The translations under genes and the position numbers were made by a program. A stretch of 62,112 bases of DNA from Sulfurimonas sp. (GTDB lineage Bacteria; Campylobacterota; Campylobacteria; Campylobacterales; Sulfurimonadaceae). The stretch spans positions 1 to 62,112 of the forward strand of contig JAQUFE010000010.1 of the NCBI GenBank assembly GCA_028684815.1. The letters are read 5' to 3'. Below the pieces are notes generated by a model. That model did not search any database and was not told the DNA's origin. It saw only the letters and a list, made by a program, of their open reading frames with translations. This document shows positions 61,898 through 62,112 of the stretch, piece after piece. Positions within the stretch are counted from its first letter, which is position 1, and each line of letters begins with the position of its first letter.

Positions 61898-62112
61898 TTA
61901 TTTAAGCTCCTCTATTTCATTTTCAATTTTACTAAGTTTCAGTAAGTTAACAAAAACACCCATTGAAACAATCATAAAGAGGACAAAGGCAAAAAGACCA
62001 ATAAGTCCACTTTCTTTTGTGCCATATATCCAGCTTCCACCAGCAATAGCAAGATAAACAAATAACTTTTTATTTACGACTTCACTCTGTTTAGCAATTA
62101 TATCGGCTTTGT
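61898..62112 (-). CDS. Cassette E: two-helix small membrane protein, partial
   Basis: Cut by the window end: 70 codons visible, starting KADIIAKQSEVVNKK, so only the first eight or so residues are missing. Tail SKIENEIEELK. Shows the array continues beyond 62112. Confidence 0.75.
   Translation of the reverse strand, partial: KADIIAKQSEVVNKKLFVYLAIAGGSWIYGTKESGLIGLFAFVLFMIVSMGVFVNLLKLSKIENEIEELK

Noticed and set aside
59680-62112. Integron cassette array with attC-like sites
   Set aside because: The repeats are palindromic and separate small genes, but the attC consensus ends (RYYYAAC/GTTRRRY) are absent, each unit has its own promoter, and no integron-type integrase is seen.

Overview
Organism and style. 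Low-GC DNA dense with chemoreceptors, PAS/GGDEF proteins, a PglB-type oligosaccharyltransferase, a CetA/CetB-like energy-taxis pair and Campylobacterota-type small genes. The whole fits a free-living Campylobacterota, most like Sulfurimonas or a close relative. This is inferred from protein families; no rRNA or tRNA gene was seen.

Layout. 1-2373: two cyclic-di-GMP type signalling genes. 3118-8234: a TonB-dependent receptor followed by a complete BtuF/BtuD/BtuC-like ABC importer, the binding protein starting at an apparent ATC codon, then a DUF4198-like periplasmic protein. 8611-14231: a chemoreceptor with a c-type heme motif, a SUV3-like RNA helicase and a PAS-SpoIIE phosphatase. 14808-18823: a roughly 4 kb integrative rolling-circle element (RHH protein, small OB-like protein, HUH Rep, excisionase, tyrosine integrase) bounded by a 23-bp att repeat in the 3' end of a small membrane-protein gene. 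18821-27269: four more chemoreceptors, two of them divergent soluble CZB receptors and one paired with a CetB-like PAS protein, plus a DUF4080 radical SAM gene. 27379-31539: MFS transporter, DUF481 barrel, MscS, PAS-GGDEF. 31536-35540: zinc-type uptake set (outer-membrane barrel, ZnuA-like, ZnuB-like, rhodanese-like) with no ATPase. 35610-36485: an EamA transporter, again with an apparent ATC start.

Accessory region 36.5-46 kb. Two paralogous phage-type integrases (37420-38559 and 42366-43517) flank a 2.7 kb S-layer/RTX-like ORF that seems to lack a normal N-terminus. A canonical G-quadruplex motif abuts its start codon. Downstream is an Mrr-nuclease/STAND-type defence gene cut off at its Walker A site by a palindromic repeat, followed by one copy of a two-gene small-membrane-protein cassette. 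From 46 kb: a lipoprotein cytochrome c on a helical stalk, a peroxiredoxin and a YaiI protein. 48457-58883: a surface-glycan/N-glycosylation cluster (regulator, flippase, acyltransferase, methyltransferase, epimerase, four glycosyltransferases, PglB).

The most unusual feature is at 59.7-62.1 kb. It is a head-to-tail array of at least four cassettes, with a fifth dispersed copy at 44.6-45.1 kb. Each cassette has an intrinsic terminator, a TATAAT box exactly 6 nt before an ATG (so probably a leaderless mRNA), an 80-aa two-helix membrane protein with an almost invariant N-terminus and a divergent body, and a translationally coupled 32-34 aa single-helix peptide ending in a conserved HWK motif. 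Units are separated by a palindromic repeat built on GGTGTCAGGCACC (family 2), and the array ends at a co-oriented REP-associated tyrosine transposase (RAYT). I know of no described system with this architecture.

A second repeat family (family 1, BIME-like paired hairpins GATCCTGAATCAAGTTCAGG / TTCCGTGTCAAGCACGGAA) occurs at nine intergenic loci and has altered at least one gene end.
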